Position numbers and translations under genes: made by a program. DNA of 17,020 nucleotides from Bacillota bacterium (GTDB lineage: Bacteria > Armatimonadota > Hebobacteria > Hebobacterales > Hebobacteraceae), in the NCBI GenBank assembly GCA_030597345.1, contig JAUVSA010000016.1, positions 1 to 17,020 of the forward strand. Reading direction: 5' to 3'. The stretch's first letter is position 1, and each line of letters opens with the position of its first letter. Shown one piece after another: positions 1 to 6,010 of this stretch. The notes under the pieces were generated by a model. It was given only the letters and a program-made list of their open reading frames with translations, had not been told where the DNA came from and searched no databases.

Positions 1-827
1 GCCACGATTGGGAGGGCGCCAAACATGAAGAGCACAGTGATGACGGACCAGAATAGCGCCCGCGGCATCGTGCGGGTAGGGGTCTTGGTCTCCTCTGCCA
101 TCTGTGCCGCGGATTCGAGTCCTACGTACGCCACCATTGCGATCGCGACTGCGAAAATGAGCTGGCTGCTATCCGGCCAATACATGGGCCCCATGGTGCG
201 GTAGGCAAGCAGATTCCGCCAGCCGCTCAGGACCAGCGTGATGCCGAGAATGACAAGCAGTACCTGTGTCGCCAGGTCTACCGCCGCGAAAACGATGTTG
301 AGGCGGGCAGTCTCCCGCACCCCCCGCAGGTTGAGCAACATCAGAAGGAAGGTGATGACTATGCCGCACAGCGCTGCCATAAGAGGCTGCTCTTTGAGCG
401 GCGGCCAGAAATAGGAGAGGTAGAAGGCGGCGGCTACGGCGGAGATGGCGGTGGTGACGATGTAGTTGAGCGTTAGCGCCCACCCGGCAATGAAGCTGAA
501 CAGGTCGTTGAAGGCGCGACGGGCGAAGGCCACGGAACCGCCGGCAGTGGGCACCATGGAGACGCCCTCGGCATAGGTCATGGCGGTGAAGATGAAGATC
601 ACCCCCGCCAGCGCAAGGGCAATGGGGGTGGCCCCGAGGGCATAGGCGGCAACGATGCCGAGAGCGTAGTAGATCGAGGATCCGACGTTCCCGTAGCCGA
701 TGGCATACACACCGGCTGTTCCCAGGGCCCGTCGAAGTCGCGCGACGGTGCCGCGGGGAGTCCTCTCGACGACACGATGCTGCTTGATAACGCGTATGTG
801 CGTTGTCTGGTCAGGCTCTGTAGTCAC
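1..827 (-). CDS. APC-superfamily amino acid permease, N-terminal part (3' end beyond window)
   Basis: This is a multi-pass inner-membrane transporter, read from reverse-complement translation; the gene runs off the left edge after about 275 residues. After a basic cytoplasmic N-terminus of about 30 residues, the first membrane segment carries GVYAIGYGNVGSSIYYALG, the glycine-rich helix 1 pattern of the amino acid-polyamine-organocation superfamily. Helix 2 and the following loop contain EGVSMVPTAGGSVAFARRAF, which resembles the conserved helix 2-3 region. Several further hydrophobic helices follow, and late in the fragment GLESAAQMAEETKTPTRTMPRA matches the E-rich motif that follows helix 6 in APC carriers. 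The start is a GTG at 825-827, with AGGG a few bases upstream; the spacing is short, so the start is moderately sure. The substrate cannot be told. It lies downstream of tRNA-Lys on the same strand, and no terminator is obvious between them, so co-transcription is possible. Confidence 0.85.
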   Translation of the reverse strand, partial: MTTEPDQTTHIRVIKQHRVVERTPRGTVARLRRALGTAGVYAIGYGNVGSSIYYALGIVAAYALGATPIALALAGVIFIFTAMTYAEGVSMVPTAGGSVAFARRAFNDLFSFIAGWALTLNYIVTTAISAVAAAFYLSYFWPPLKEQPLMAALCGIVITFLLMLLNLRGVRETARLNIVFAAVDLATQVLLVILGITLVLSGWRNLLAYRTMGPMYWPDSSQLIFAVAIAMVAYVGLESAAQMAEETKTPTRTMPRALFWSVITVLFMFGALPIV

Positions 828-950
828 GTTCCCTGCGCGCGGCCAGCGTCTGCCGCCTCTTCCGCCTCAGTTTCCGCTCCGCAAATGCGCAACCTTCAGC
901 CCATCGCGCGCCCGCGGGGTGGAGCAGAACGCCCTCCCCACAAGAACATA

Positions 951-1023
951 TGAGCCGTCTGGGATTCGAACCCAGGACACCCGGATTAAAAGTCCGGTGC
1001 TCTGCCATCTGAGCTAACGGCTC
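951..1023 (-). tRNA. tRNA-Lys (UUU anticodon)
   Basis: The minus strand folds as a complete cloverleaf of 73 nt. The seven-base acceptor stem GAGCCGT/ACGGCTC pairs perfectly and the discriminator base is A. The D arm is GCTC-AGATGGCAG-AGC. The anticodon stem CCGGA/TCCGG encloses the loop CTTTTAA with anticodon TTT. The T arm CTGGG-TTCGAAT-CCCAG is canonical. CCA is not encoded. A promoter-like sequence lies immediately upstream. Confidence 0.97.
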
Positions 1024-1029
1024 GCGTCC

Positions 1030-1059
1030 ACTCTACCAACAAGAGCCGAGCGCTGTCAA
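1030..1059 (-). promoter_or_regulatory. Sigma70-type promoter of tRNA-Lys
   Basis: On the minus strand a perfect TTGACA (1054-1059) is followed by an 18-base spacer and TAGAGT (1030-1035). The six-base discriminator would put transcription start at about position 1023, the first base of the mature tRNA. It is back to back with the rhomboid promoter. Confidence 0.65.
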
Positions 1060-1097
1060 TTCGTCGGCCTATCAGCACAGTGCCTCATGGCAGCGGT

Positions 1098-1126
1098 TTG
1101 ACCGGCCTCCCACAGAATGCTAGAAT
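1098..1126 (+). promoter_or_regulatory. Sigma70-type promoter of the rhomboid gene
   Basis: TTGACC (1098-1103), a 17-base spacer and TAGAAT (1121-1126) form a near-consensus promoter. Transcription would begin near 1133. This excludes the ATG at 1117, inside the promoter, as the translation start and supports the ATG at 1159. Confidence 0.7.
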
Positions 1127-1158
1127 CGCCATTGGCTGGATGTTGTGCCGAGGCAGAG

Positions 1159-1875
1159 ATGATTCCGTTCCGCGACGATAATCCCACTCGCTTGTTCCCC
1201 ATCGTTGTCGTGACCATAATCGCAGCCAACGTGGTGATCTTCCTGCATCAGTGGCTGCTCCCGAGCCCTGAAGATCGGATCTTCGTCTACACCTACGGTG
1301 CCGTACCCGCCATCATCGTGGGCCGCATCACCCGCGATCAGCTATCCAGCGCTGGCATGCCGTTCGGCCCGCTCCAGCCGGCCTGGCTCGCAATCTTCAC
1401 GTCGATGTTCCTGCACGGGGGGCTGCTGCATCTAGGCGGCAACATGCTCTACTTGTGGATCTTCGGCAACAATGTAGAGGATGTACTTGGGCACGTGCGC
1501 TTTCTGATCTTCTACTTCGTGTGCGGCACACTCGCGGCAGCGGCTCAGATCCTCATGAGCGTTCATTCCTCGGTGCCGATGGTGGGAGCTAGTGGCGCGA
1601 TTGCAGGTGTGCTGGGGGCCTATTTTGTGAAGTTCCCCTACGCCAGGGTGCGATGCTTGGTGTTCCTGTTCTTCTTCGTCACGATAGTGATGCTGCCGGC
1701 AAGCCTGGTGCTGTTGTTGTGGTTCCTGCTGCAGATACTGCACAGCCTCCAGCCTGGTGGCGGCGCACAGGGCGGAGTTGCGGTCTTCGCTCACATCGGG
1801 GGTTTCATCGCCGGGTGGGCGCTCATCCGGCGCTTCGAGCCTCGCCGCCGGCGCCCGGCCCTCATCCGGTGGTAG
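1159..1875 (+). CDS. Rhomboid-family intramembrane serine protease
   Basis: This is a membrane-embedded serine protease of 238 residues, expected to cleave transmembrane substrates within the bilayer. The catalytic dyad can be read as Ser145 in VGASGA and His212 in AHIGGF. The oxyanion-side motif HLGGN (His91 to Asn95) follows the typical MFLHGGLLHLGG loop-helix region. About six hydrophobic segments are visible, and the C-terminus is arginine-rich, as expected for a cytoplasmic tail. The N-terminal MIPFRDDNP start is the usual one for a widespread bacterial rhomboid subfamily. A longer start at 1117 lies within the promoter; GAGG sits a few bases before the ATG at 1159. It is monocistronic on this strand and its natural substrate cannot be inferred. 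The stop is TAG. Confidence 0.93.
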   Translation: MIPFRDDNPTRLFPIVVVTIIAANVVIFLHQWLLPSPEDRIFVYTYGAVPAIIVGRITRDQLSSAGMPFGPLQPAWLAIFTSMFLHGGLLHLGGNMLYLWIFGNNVEDVLGHVRFLIFYFVCGTLAAAAQILMSVHSSVPMVGASGAIAGVLGAYFVKFPYARVRCLVFLFFFVTIVMLPASLVLLLWFLLQILHSLQPGGGAQGGVAVFAHIGGFIAGWALIRRFEPRRRRPALIRW

Positions 1876-2222
1876 GCGGCATTCGCAAAGCTCCCCAGGC
1901 GGGCGTCGTGGGAGCGGATCGAGCTGGCGGGATTCGGCGCCGGGCCCTCTGTCACGCGAGGCAGGCTCATTTCAGCGGGAGGCGCCTCTTCGAGGCGTGT
2001 CTATCTGCTGGCGCGTGGACAAGCGGCACGTGTTCCCGCCGCAGCTAGTTCCCCTGTAACTAAACATCTTCGCGCTCAAACATCGAGATGCTCTTGCAGG
2101 CCGGGCGTTCCCACGCCCGCCGTGGCTGGCATAGGAATGCCAGCCCTACAGACGGCCGCGGCCATCGTGGTGGAGTGACCTTCAACATAGACTGCAAAGA
2201 TGCTTAAATGCTTCGGAGCCGG
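1876..2222. other. Intergenic region between rhomboid gene and secreted-protein gene
   Basis: I see no convincing gene here. It is the convergent gap between the plus-strand rhomboid gene and the minus-strand Gly-rich reading frame. It holds a small hairpin CGCCTC-ttc-GAGGCG at 1983-1997, two adjacent hairpins at 2103-2145, and a ten-base palindrome GGCCGCGGCC at 2154-2163. None is followed by a clear T run, so no classical intrinsic terminator can be assigned. Confidence 0.6.
2103..2145. repeat. Tandem pair of intergenic hairpins, REP-like candidate
   Basis: Two inverted repeats lie next to each other. The first is GGGCGT (2103-2108) with ACGCCC (2113-2118). The second is a perfect nine-base stem, GGCTGGCAT (2124-2132) with ATGCCAGCC (2137-2145), around a four-base loop. 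Both are symmetric on the two strands and sit between convergent genes. They could act as a bidirectional transcription end or be one copy of a dispersed palindromic element; copy number cannot be judged from one window. Confidence 0.5.
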
Positions 2223-2777
2223 CTACTCGGATACAAGATCGGTCGTCAGTTGAAAGCCGTAGTTGAGCCTCTGCGGAATCCGGGCTCCTGCTTGGCCCGC
2301 GCCCGGCCTGGCTCCCGTCCCCGGGAGCGTCTGGCTGGCGGCCCCGCGCCGGCCTCCACCCCTCATGCCTCCACCCCTCATGCCTCCACCTCTCATGCCT
2401 CCGCCTCTCATGCCTCCGCCCCTCATGCCTCCGCCCCGCATTCCCGTGAGTGCCAGGTCATAGCTCGTCGCGCCGGCCGCGGAAGCTGTGCGCAGCCCTG
2501 ACACCCGAAATTCGACCTTCCCCAGGATCGTGTCCTCGATATGCAGTATTCGACCGGTCTCCCGTGTGAGATACGTGCGACGAGTTCCCGCTAGGTCTAC
2601 CAAGCCGACGGATTGCAGATCCCCGGCCGTTGCTCGACCCGGGGCCCTGCCAGCAGCCCCGCCCGGTGCCCGCGTCCCCCGTTGTCCCCCGGACATGCCG
2701 CCGCGACCCATTCCCATTCTGCCGCCCCGCGCTCCGCCGCGACCACGCCCCCCCATGCCACCTCTGCGCCCTCCCAT
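2223..2777 (-). CDS. Gly/Arg/Met-rich C-terminal part of secreted protein, separated by an in-frame TAG
   Basis: This open frame of 184 codons is in the same reading frame as the secreted protein upstream and is split from it only by the TAG at 2796-2798 and six sense codons. It begins with about 50 residues of Gly/Arg/Met repeats, such as MGGRRGGMGGRG. A folded-looking beta stretch follows, including LAGTRRTYLTRETGRILHIE. Next come six MRGGG repeats, then a Gly/Ala/Arg-rich linker, and a final strand-like segment ending LNYGFQLTTDLVSE. The beta pieces look like the missing strands of the upstream domain. No Shine-Dalgarno sequence precedes its ATG at 2777, so independent initiation is unlikely. 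It is best read as the C-terminal third of one protein, either lost through a nonsense mutation or reached by readthrough. Function unknown. Confidence 0.6.
   Translation of the reverse strand: MGGRRGGMGGRGRGGARGGRMGMGRGGMSGGQRGTRAPGGAAGRAPGRATAGDLQSVGLVDLAGTRRTYLTRETGRILHIEDTILGKVEFRVSGLRTASAAGATSYDLALTGMRGGGMRGGGMRGGGMRGGGMRGGGMRGGGRRGAASQTLPGTGARPGAGQAGARIPQRLNYGFQLTTDLVSE
2352..2441 (-). repeat. 15-bp tandem repeat, six copies (MRGGG)
   Basis: Six head-to-tail copies of a 15-base unit (plus-strand CTCATGCCTCCRCCC, small variations) occupy 90 bases. On the minus strand each copy encodes Met-Arg-Gly-Gly-Gly. Copies differ mainly at third codon positions and at AGG/AGA/CGG arginine codons, so the amino acid unit is exactly kept while the DNA has diverged a little. 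Confidence 0.95.
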
Positions 2778-2795
2778 CTGGGTGAGTTCGACGTT

Positions 2796-3812
2796 CTAGG
2801 AAGCACCGGGGTCGCCCGCGGCGGCCAGATACTGGCTCGACTGCGTGAGAATGGGCAGTTCGGACACCCTGTAGCTTGAGGTGACGACAGCGCACTCGTG
2901 GCCGCGGAACCAGCGGAGCCCTTCGAATGTGTGGTTGGCCTGCACGAAGATTGCTCGCCTGCTGTAGAGGTCGCAGACTACACCCAGTGGCTTCTGCCAG
3001 GTATCTCCCGGCAGCACGGGGTAGTCGGGAAAGCCCGAGCTGATCTCGCCGACTCCGAGTCGTGGCTTGCCTGGGCCGGAAGCTTCAGGAAGCGTCAGTC
3101 CATGCGGGGAGACCTGAACGATGGCGTAAAGGCCGAGCTCCGGCATGTTGCGCCTCGTACCCGCCACCACCAGCGAGGCGGTCCGCAGGCGGTTTCGCAC
3201 GAGCGCGGAAGGACCATCGTAGAACGTCTCCAGAATAGACTGGGTCAGCTCGCCGCGGAACTCGCCAGAGAGGACCTCGAATCCTTGAGGCAGGACTTCC
3301 CCCTCCCGCAGTGCTTCGAGTTCCCCTCTTGCCGAGATGCTGCGGCTAAGCAGGTCATGGTCGTCGAAACGAACAGCGAGGAGTACACCTTCCGGCGGGG
3401 TCGGAATAGAGTTCTCGAGGGTCACGGTGATAGAGCTGGTGCCCGCATATCTGGCCGACGAATCGTAGGCGTCGACCGTAATCATGTGTTTGCCGTCGGG
3501 GGCGTTACTCGTGTCCCAGCGCATCTCGAAGGGTGGCGTGGTGGCATACACGAATTTGTCGTCAACGCGAAAGATGAGATACCCATGCGGATTGGGCCAC
3601 TCCACCTCCACTCGAGCCACTCCCCGCAGCTTGGCGCCCGGCTCGGGCGTGATGATCTCCAGGCCGGTGTAGGACTCAGATGCCTGGGAACGGACCGGCG
3701 ACGCGATCTCCCCTCGCTCGGCCGCGCACACCAGTCCCGCTGCGCTGCCCGCCAGCACGGCCCCCAGCGCAACCGCCCAGACCAGCCGCCCTCGCGCGCT
3801 TCTTCTATCCAT
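2796..3812 (-). CDS. Secreted Ig-like/beta-rich protein of unknown function, ending at an in-frame TAG
   Basis: This is 338 residues from the ATG at 3812. A signal peptide is clear: basic MDRRSARGR, then a hydrophobic Ala/Leu/Val core, with likely signal peptidase I cleavage around VCA-AER (residues 28-33). The cysteine is not in a good lipobox. Residues about 51-134 look like a bacterial Ig-like domain, with strands ending in WDTSNAPDGKHMITVDAYD and a closing SITVTLEN. The remainder is rich in predicted beta strands and carries YPVLPGDTWQ near residue 264, a pattern I associate with secreted or lipoprotein-like beta domains; this is inference. The domain looks incomplete at the stop, and matching strands lie in the same frame downstream. 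The start has the strong Shine-Dalgarno AAGGGGAG; an in-frame ATG at 3854 with a similar upstream sequence would add 14 residues. A near-consensus promoter lies about 100 bases upstream. No named family is claimed. Confidence 0.75.
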   Translation of the reverse strand: MDRRSARGRLVWAVALGAVLAGSAAGLVCAAERGEIASPVRSQASESYTGLEIITPEPGAKLRGVARVEVEWPNPHGYLIFRVDDKFVYATTPPFEMRWDTSNAPDGKHMITVDAYDSSARYAGTSSITVTLENSIPTPPEGVLLAVRFDDHDLLSRSISARGELEALREGEVLPQGFEVLSGEFRGELTQSILETFYDGPSALVRNRLRTASLVVAGTRRNMPELGLYAIVQVSPHGLTLPEASGPGKPRLGVGEISSGFPDYPVLPGDTWQKPLGVVCDLYSRRAIFVQANHTFEGLRWFRGHECAVVTSSYRVSELPILTQSSQYLAAAGDPGAS

Positions 3813-3913
3813 GGCAGTGCTCCCCTTATGGATGATGGCGCTCCCTTTGCTCATGGCAGCGCTGCCCTTGTCCTAGATCCCGACAGGCGGTCCGCGCTGA
3901 TGCCGCCCGCGCC

Positions 3914-3942
3914 ATTATAGTGTAAACAAGGGCGTGGTTCAA
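3914..3942 (-). promoter_or_regulatory. Strong sigma70-type promoter of the secreted-protein gene
   Basis: On the minus strand TTGAAC (3937-3942), a 17-base spacer and a perfect TATAAT (3914-3919) are visible. Start of transcription would be near 3907, giving a leader of about 95 bases before the ATG at 3812. It is one of the best matches in this GC-rich window, which suggests substantial expression. Confidence 0.75.
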
Positions 3943-4266
3943 GTCGCCTACACCCCGCTGGACGGCGGGCTGGGCCGCGGGGACGCGCTTGACAAGGGGC
4001 AACTGGTTCGATTAGGATCGAATAGCGGAGAGATCGGCCCGGCAGCCCTGCGGGACAGAGACGGCGCAGAGAGAGCCTGGATGACGTGGATCTGTGAGCA
4101 CAGCCGGATAGGGACGCGCACCGGAAGGGACCAGCTGCAGCACGCGCTGGTCAGGACGGCCTGCTTCTCAGTCGTACGCGGGGGAGGAGCGTCGTCGCTC
4201 CGGTGGCCCGCTGGCGTGCGTCACGTTGGCGGGCCAGCGCGTTAGCGTGTGACAGAGGGACTTAAG
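3943..4266 (+). other. Leader and promoter region upstream of the HNH gene, no clear gene
   Basis: This 324-base stretch between divergent transcripts holds a plus-strand promoter at 3989-4018 and then about 240 bases of GC-rich leader before the HNH gene. The perfect hairpin GGAGCG-tcgt-CGCTCC lies at 4186-4201, and GCTGGC/GCCAGC complementarity lies nearer the gene. The open frame through it ending at 4245 overlaps the promoter and has no recognisable content. No known riboswitch or structured RNA core was recognised. Confidence 0.5.
3989..4018 (+). promoter_or_regulatory. Probable sigma70-type promoter of the HNH gene
   Basis: A perfect TTGACA (3989-3994), an 18-base spacer and TAGGAT (4013-4018, four of six consensus bases) are visible. 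Predicted start near 4025 gives an unusually long leader of about 240 bases before the ATG at 4267. Confidence 0.5.
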
Positions 4267-4809
4267 ATGGAGGCGGTTCTCGTCCTCAACAACAACTATC
4301 AGCCGCTGAATGTGACCAACGTGCGGCGAGCGCTCGGCATGTTATGTTTGGGAAGGGCGCACACCGTGGAGAGCGACTCCAAGGTCTTTCGTTCGGAGCA
4401 CCTCTGCATCGATATGCCCACGGTAGTGCGGCTGAATCAGCATGTGCGCCGGCCCACGCCGGTGCTGCGCGTCTCTCGCAAGGGCATCTTCGCGCGGGAT
4501 CAGCATACCTGCCAGTATTGCGGAGCGAGACACGTTCCCCTTACTATCGACCATGTCGTGCCGCGGGAGCGAGGCGGGGGGACGGACTGGTCGAACCTCG
4601 TGTGCTGCTGCACCAAGTGCAACAACAAAAAGGGTAACGAGATGCCGGACCAGGTTGGGATGCGGCTGCGACGCCGTCCTTCGCGGCCGAAGTTCATTCC
4701 CTACATCAGCTACACGAAGTTCCTGGCCGCGGCCGCCAATCCCACCTGGCGGCCCTACCTGGCGCCCTACGCGGATCTTCCGCCGCTCAAAGCATCGGAA
4801 GCCGCCTAA
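4267..4809 (+). CDS. HNH endonuclease family protein
   Basis: This is a 180-residue protein of the HNH family whose N-terminus follows the pattern VLVLNxxYxPLNV common to a widespread chromosomal HNH subgroup. Zinc-binding cysteines appear as CQYC (82-85) and CTKC (115-118). The HNH core is visible as IDHVVPRERGG (94-104), with His96 as the expected catalytic residue, followed by WSNLV with Asn110 and then KCNNKKGN. The family cuts or nicks DNA, but the biological role of this subgroup is not established. It is present singly with no methylase or restriction partner nearby, so a restriction system is not supported. The ATG at 4267 is chosen over the GTG at 4249 because GAGGGA precedes it at good spacing and the family motif starts right there. 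Its TAA overlaps the murG stop on the opposite strand (4806-4809). Confidence 0.88.
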   Translation: MEAVLVLNNNYQPLNVTNVRRALGMLCLGRAHTVESDSKVFRSEHLCIDMPTVVRLNQHVRRPTPVLRVSRKGIFARDQHTCQYCGARHVPLTIDHVVPRERGGGTDWSNLVCCCTKCNNKKGNEMPDQVGMRLRRRPSRPKFIPYISYTKFLAAAANPTWRPYLAPYADLPPLKASEAA

Positions 4810-5981
4810 GCGGGTATCCGTCTCTCCGCCAGTTGAAGCGCAAGAGCAGCCACCTCTCGCGCTGCCCGCGGCTTCCCCAGGGCTCGGCTGGCACGCGCCA
4901 TACGTTCGAGCTTCTCCTTGTTCCCCAGCAACTCGTCGAGCGTGCGGGCGAGTCGTCCGGCCCCCAGCTCTCGGTCGGGGATCACAATCGCAGCCCCGGC
5001 GCGCGCCAGGGGAGCGGCGTTGAGGTCCTGTTCCCCGGCGGCCGCGCCTGACCAGGGAATAAGCACGGCCGGGACGCCGCGGGCAGTCAGCTCCGCCAGG
5101 GTGCTCGCACCGGCACGCGAGATCACCAGATCGGCTGCGGCCAATGATTCGGGGTATTGGCTGCCTAAGTAGGGGATGGATCGGTAGCTGGGGGGAAGGG
5201 ACTCGCCCTCACGCTGTGTGCTCGGTTGGGCATAGCGTTCGCCAGTGACGTGGAGCACCTGCACAGCGTCAAGTCGTGCCGGGCTGCGCCCAAGCAAGTT
5301 GAGAGCGCCGACCAAGGCTTCGTTCATGCGCTGCGACCCCAGACTGCCCCCCAGCACTAGCACGGTGGTCAGCGCGGGGTCCAGGCCCAGAGCGGCCGCG
5401 CCCGTTTCTCGACTGAGCGTGACGATCTGCTGGCGTACGGGGAGCCCGGTGATGACCACGCGGGCGCCTCTCCGCACCCGGCAGGCGAAGAACTCAGCCA
5501 TCTCGGGATGGGCGACGGCAATGGCATCCACCATCCTGGCGACGGCGCAAGTGGTCCACCCGGGAGCGCAGTTGCCCTCCAATGCCAGGCAGGGAAAACG
5601 GAGCAGGCGAGCGGCCAGGAGCACAGGCCCGGACACATAGCCTCCAGTTCCGATCACTAGTTGGGGACGAAACCTGCGGAGGGCGGCCAGACTCTGGAGA
5701 AGCGGTAGACCAAGCGCGAGCTCGGCGAGAGCACGGGCCCGGCGTGGCGCCTGCGAAAGGCCGCGGCCGACCAGCCCGTGCACGGAGATGCGCCGAAAGG
5801 GCAGCCCGGCCGCAGGCGCCAGCCGCGCCTCCAGACGGTCCCCGCCCAGGAAGAAGAGCTGGGTCCGTGGCTGAAGCTCACGTAGTGCCGCGGCAACCGC
5901 GAGGGCGGGATAGACGTGTCCGCCGGTCCCGCCGCCGGTAAGCACGATGCGTGGAGCTGAGATGTCGGATGCGGCCGGCAC
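4806..5981 (-). CDS. murG: UDP-N-acetylglucosamine--undecaprenyl-pyrophosphoryl-MurNAc-pentapeptide transferase
   Basis: MurG transfers GlcNAc from UDP-GlcNAc to lipid I to give lipid II at the inner membrane face, the last cytoplasmic step of peptidoglycan precursor synthesis. About 391 residues, slightly longer than usual. The N-terminal glycine loop LTGGGTGGHVYPALAVA is diagnostic; a second glycine loop LVLGGSLGSQRMNEAL starts the C-terminal Rossmann domain, and SRAGASTLAELTARGVPA forms the UDP-GlcNAc site. The acceptor-side motif normally HEQNAxPGxxN reads LEGNCAPGWTT here, a noticeable divergence. No ATG precedes the domain; the GTG at 5981 with GGAG nine bases upstream is chosen. It lies 29 bases after ftsA, not in its usual place between ftsW and murC, and ends tail to tail with the HNH gene. 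Confidence 0.93.
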   Translation of the reverse strand: MPAASDISAPRIVLTGGGTGGHVYPALAVAAALRELQPRTQLFFLGGDRLEARLAPAAGLPFRRISVHGLVGRGLSQAPRRARALAELALGLPLLQSLAALRRFRPQLVIGTGGYVSGPVLLAARLLRFPCLALEGNCAPGWTTCAVARMVDAIAVAHPEMAEFFACRVRRGARVVITGLPVRQQIVTLSRETGAAALGLDPALTTVLVLGGSLGSQRMNEALVGALNLLGRSPARLDAVQVLHVTGERYAQPSTQREGESLPPSYRSIPYLGSQYPESLAAADLVISRAGASTLAELTARGVPAVLIPWSGAAAGEQDLNAAPLARAGAAIVIPDRELGAGRLARTLDELLGNKEKLERMARASRALGKPRAAREVAALALQLAERRIPA

Positions 5982-6010
5982 TGTAGATGGTCTCCGCTGC
6001 CCCCAGGCCT

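Noticed and set aside
1757..2059. Plus-strand frame extending past the rhomboid stop
   Set aside because: It starts within the rhomboid gene in another frame, has no start signal and gives low-complexity Ser/Arg/Gly sequence.
2352..2441. Short direct repeats considered as a CRISPR array
   Set aside because: Units are 15 bases, contiguous and without spacers, and they encode a perfect MRGGG repeat, so this is a coding minisatellite.
2208..2501. Plus-strand open frame with Thr/Ser/Ala-Pro-His-Ala-Ser repeats
   Set aside because: It is the antisense translation of the 15-base repeat. The minus-strand frame continues that of a gene with promoter and signal peptide, so the minus strand is preferred.
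2223..3812. TAG read as a pyrrolysine or reassigned amber codon
   Set aside because: At least four other genes here use TAG as their normal stop, and no tRNA or enzyme for pyrrolysine is present in the window; a nonsense mutation or readthrough is simpler.
2898..3920. Plus-strand open frame of 340 codons over the secreted-protein gene
   Set aside because: It is antisense to a gene with signal peptide, Ig-like domain, Shine-Dalgarno and promoter, and it runs into that promoter; its translation has no domain character.
3934..4245. Plus-strand open frame upstream of the HNH gene, including a shorter form from the ATG at 4081
   Set aside because: The long form overlaps both promoters; the short form has only a weak purine stretch before its ATG. 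No family resemblance was seen, though a leader peptide cannot be excluded.
4267..4809. HNH protein as part of a restriction-modification, homing or defence system
   Set aside because: No methylase, specificity subunit, intron, intein or other defence gene is in the window; the protein matches a common solitary chromosomal HNH subgroup.
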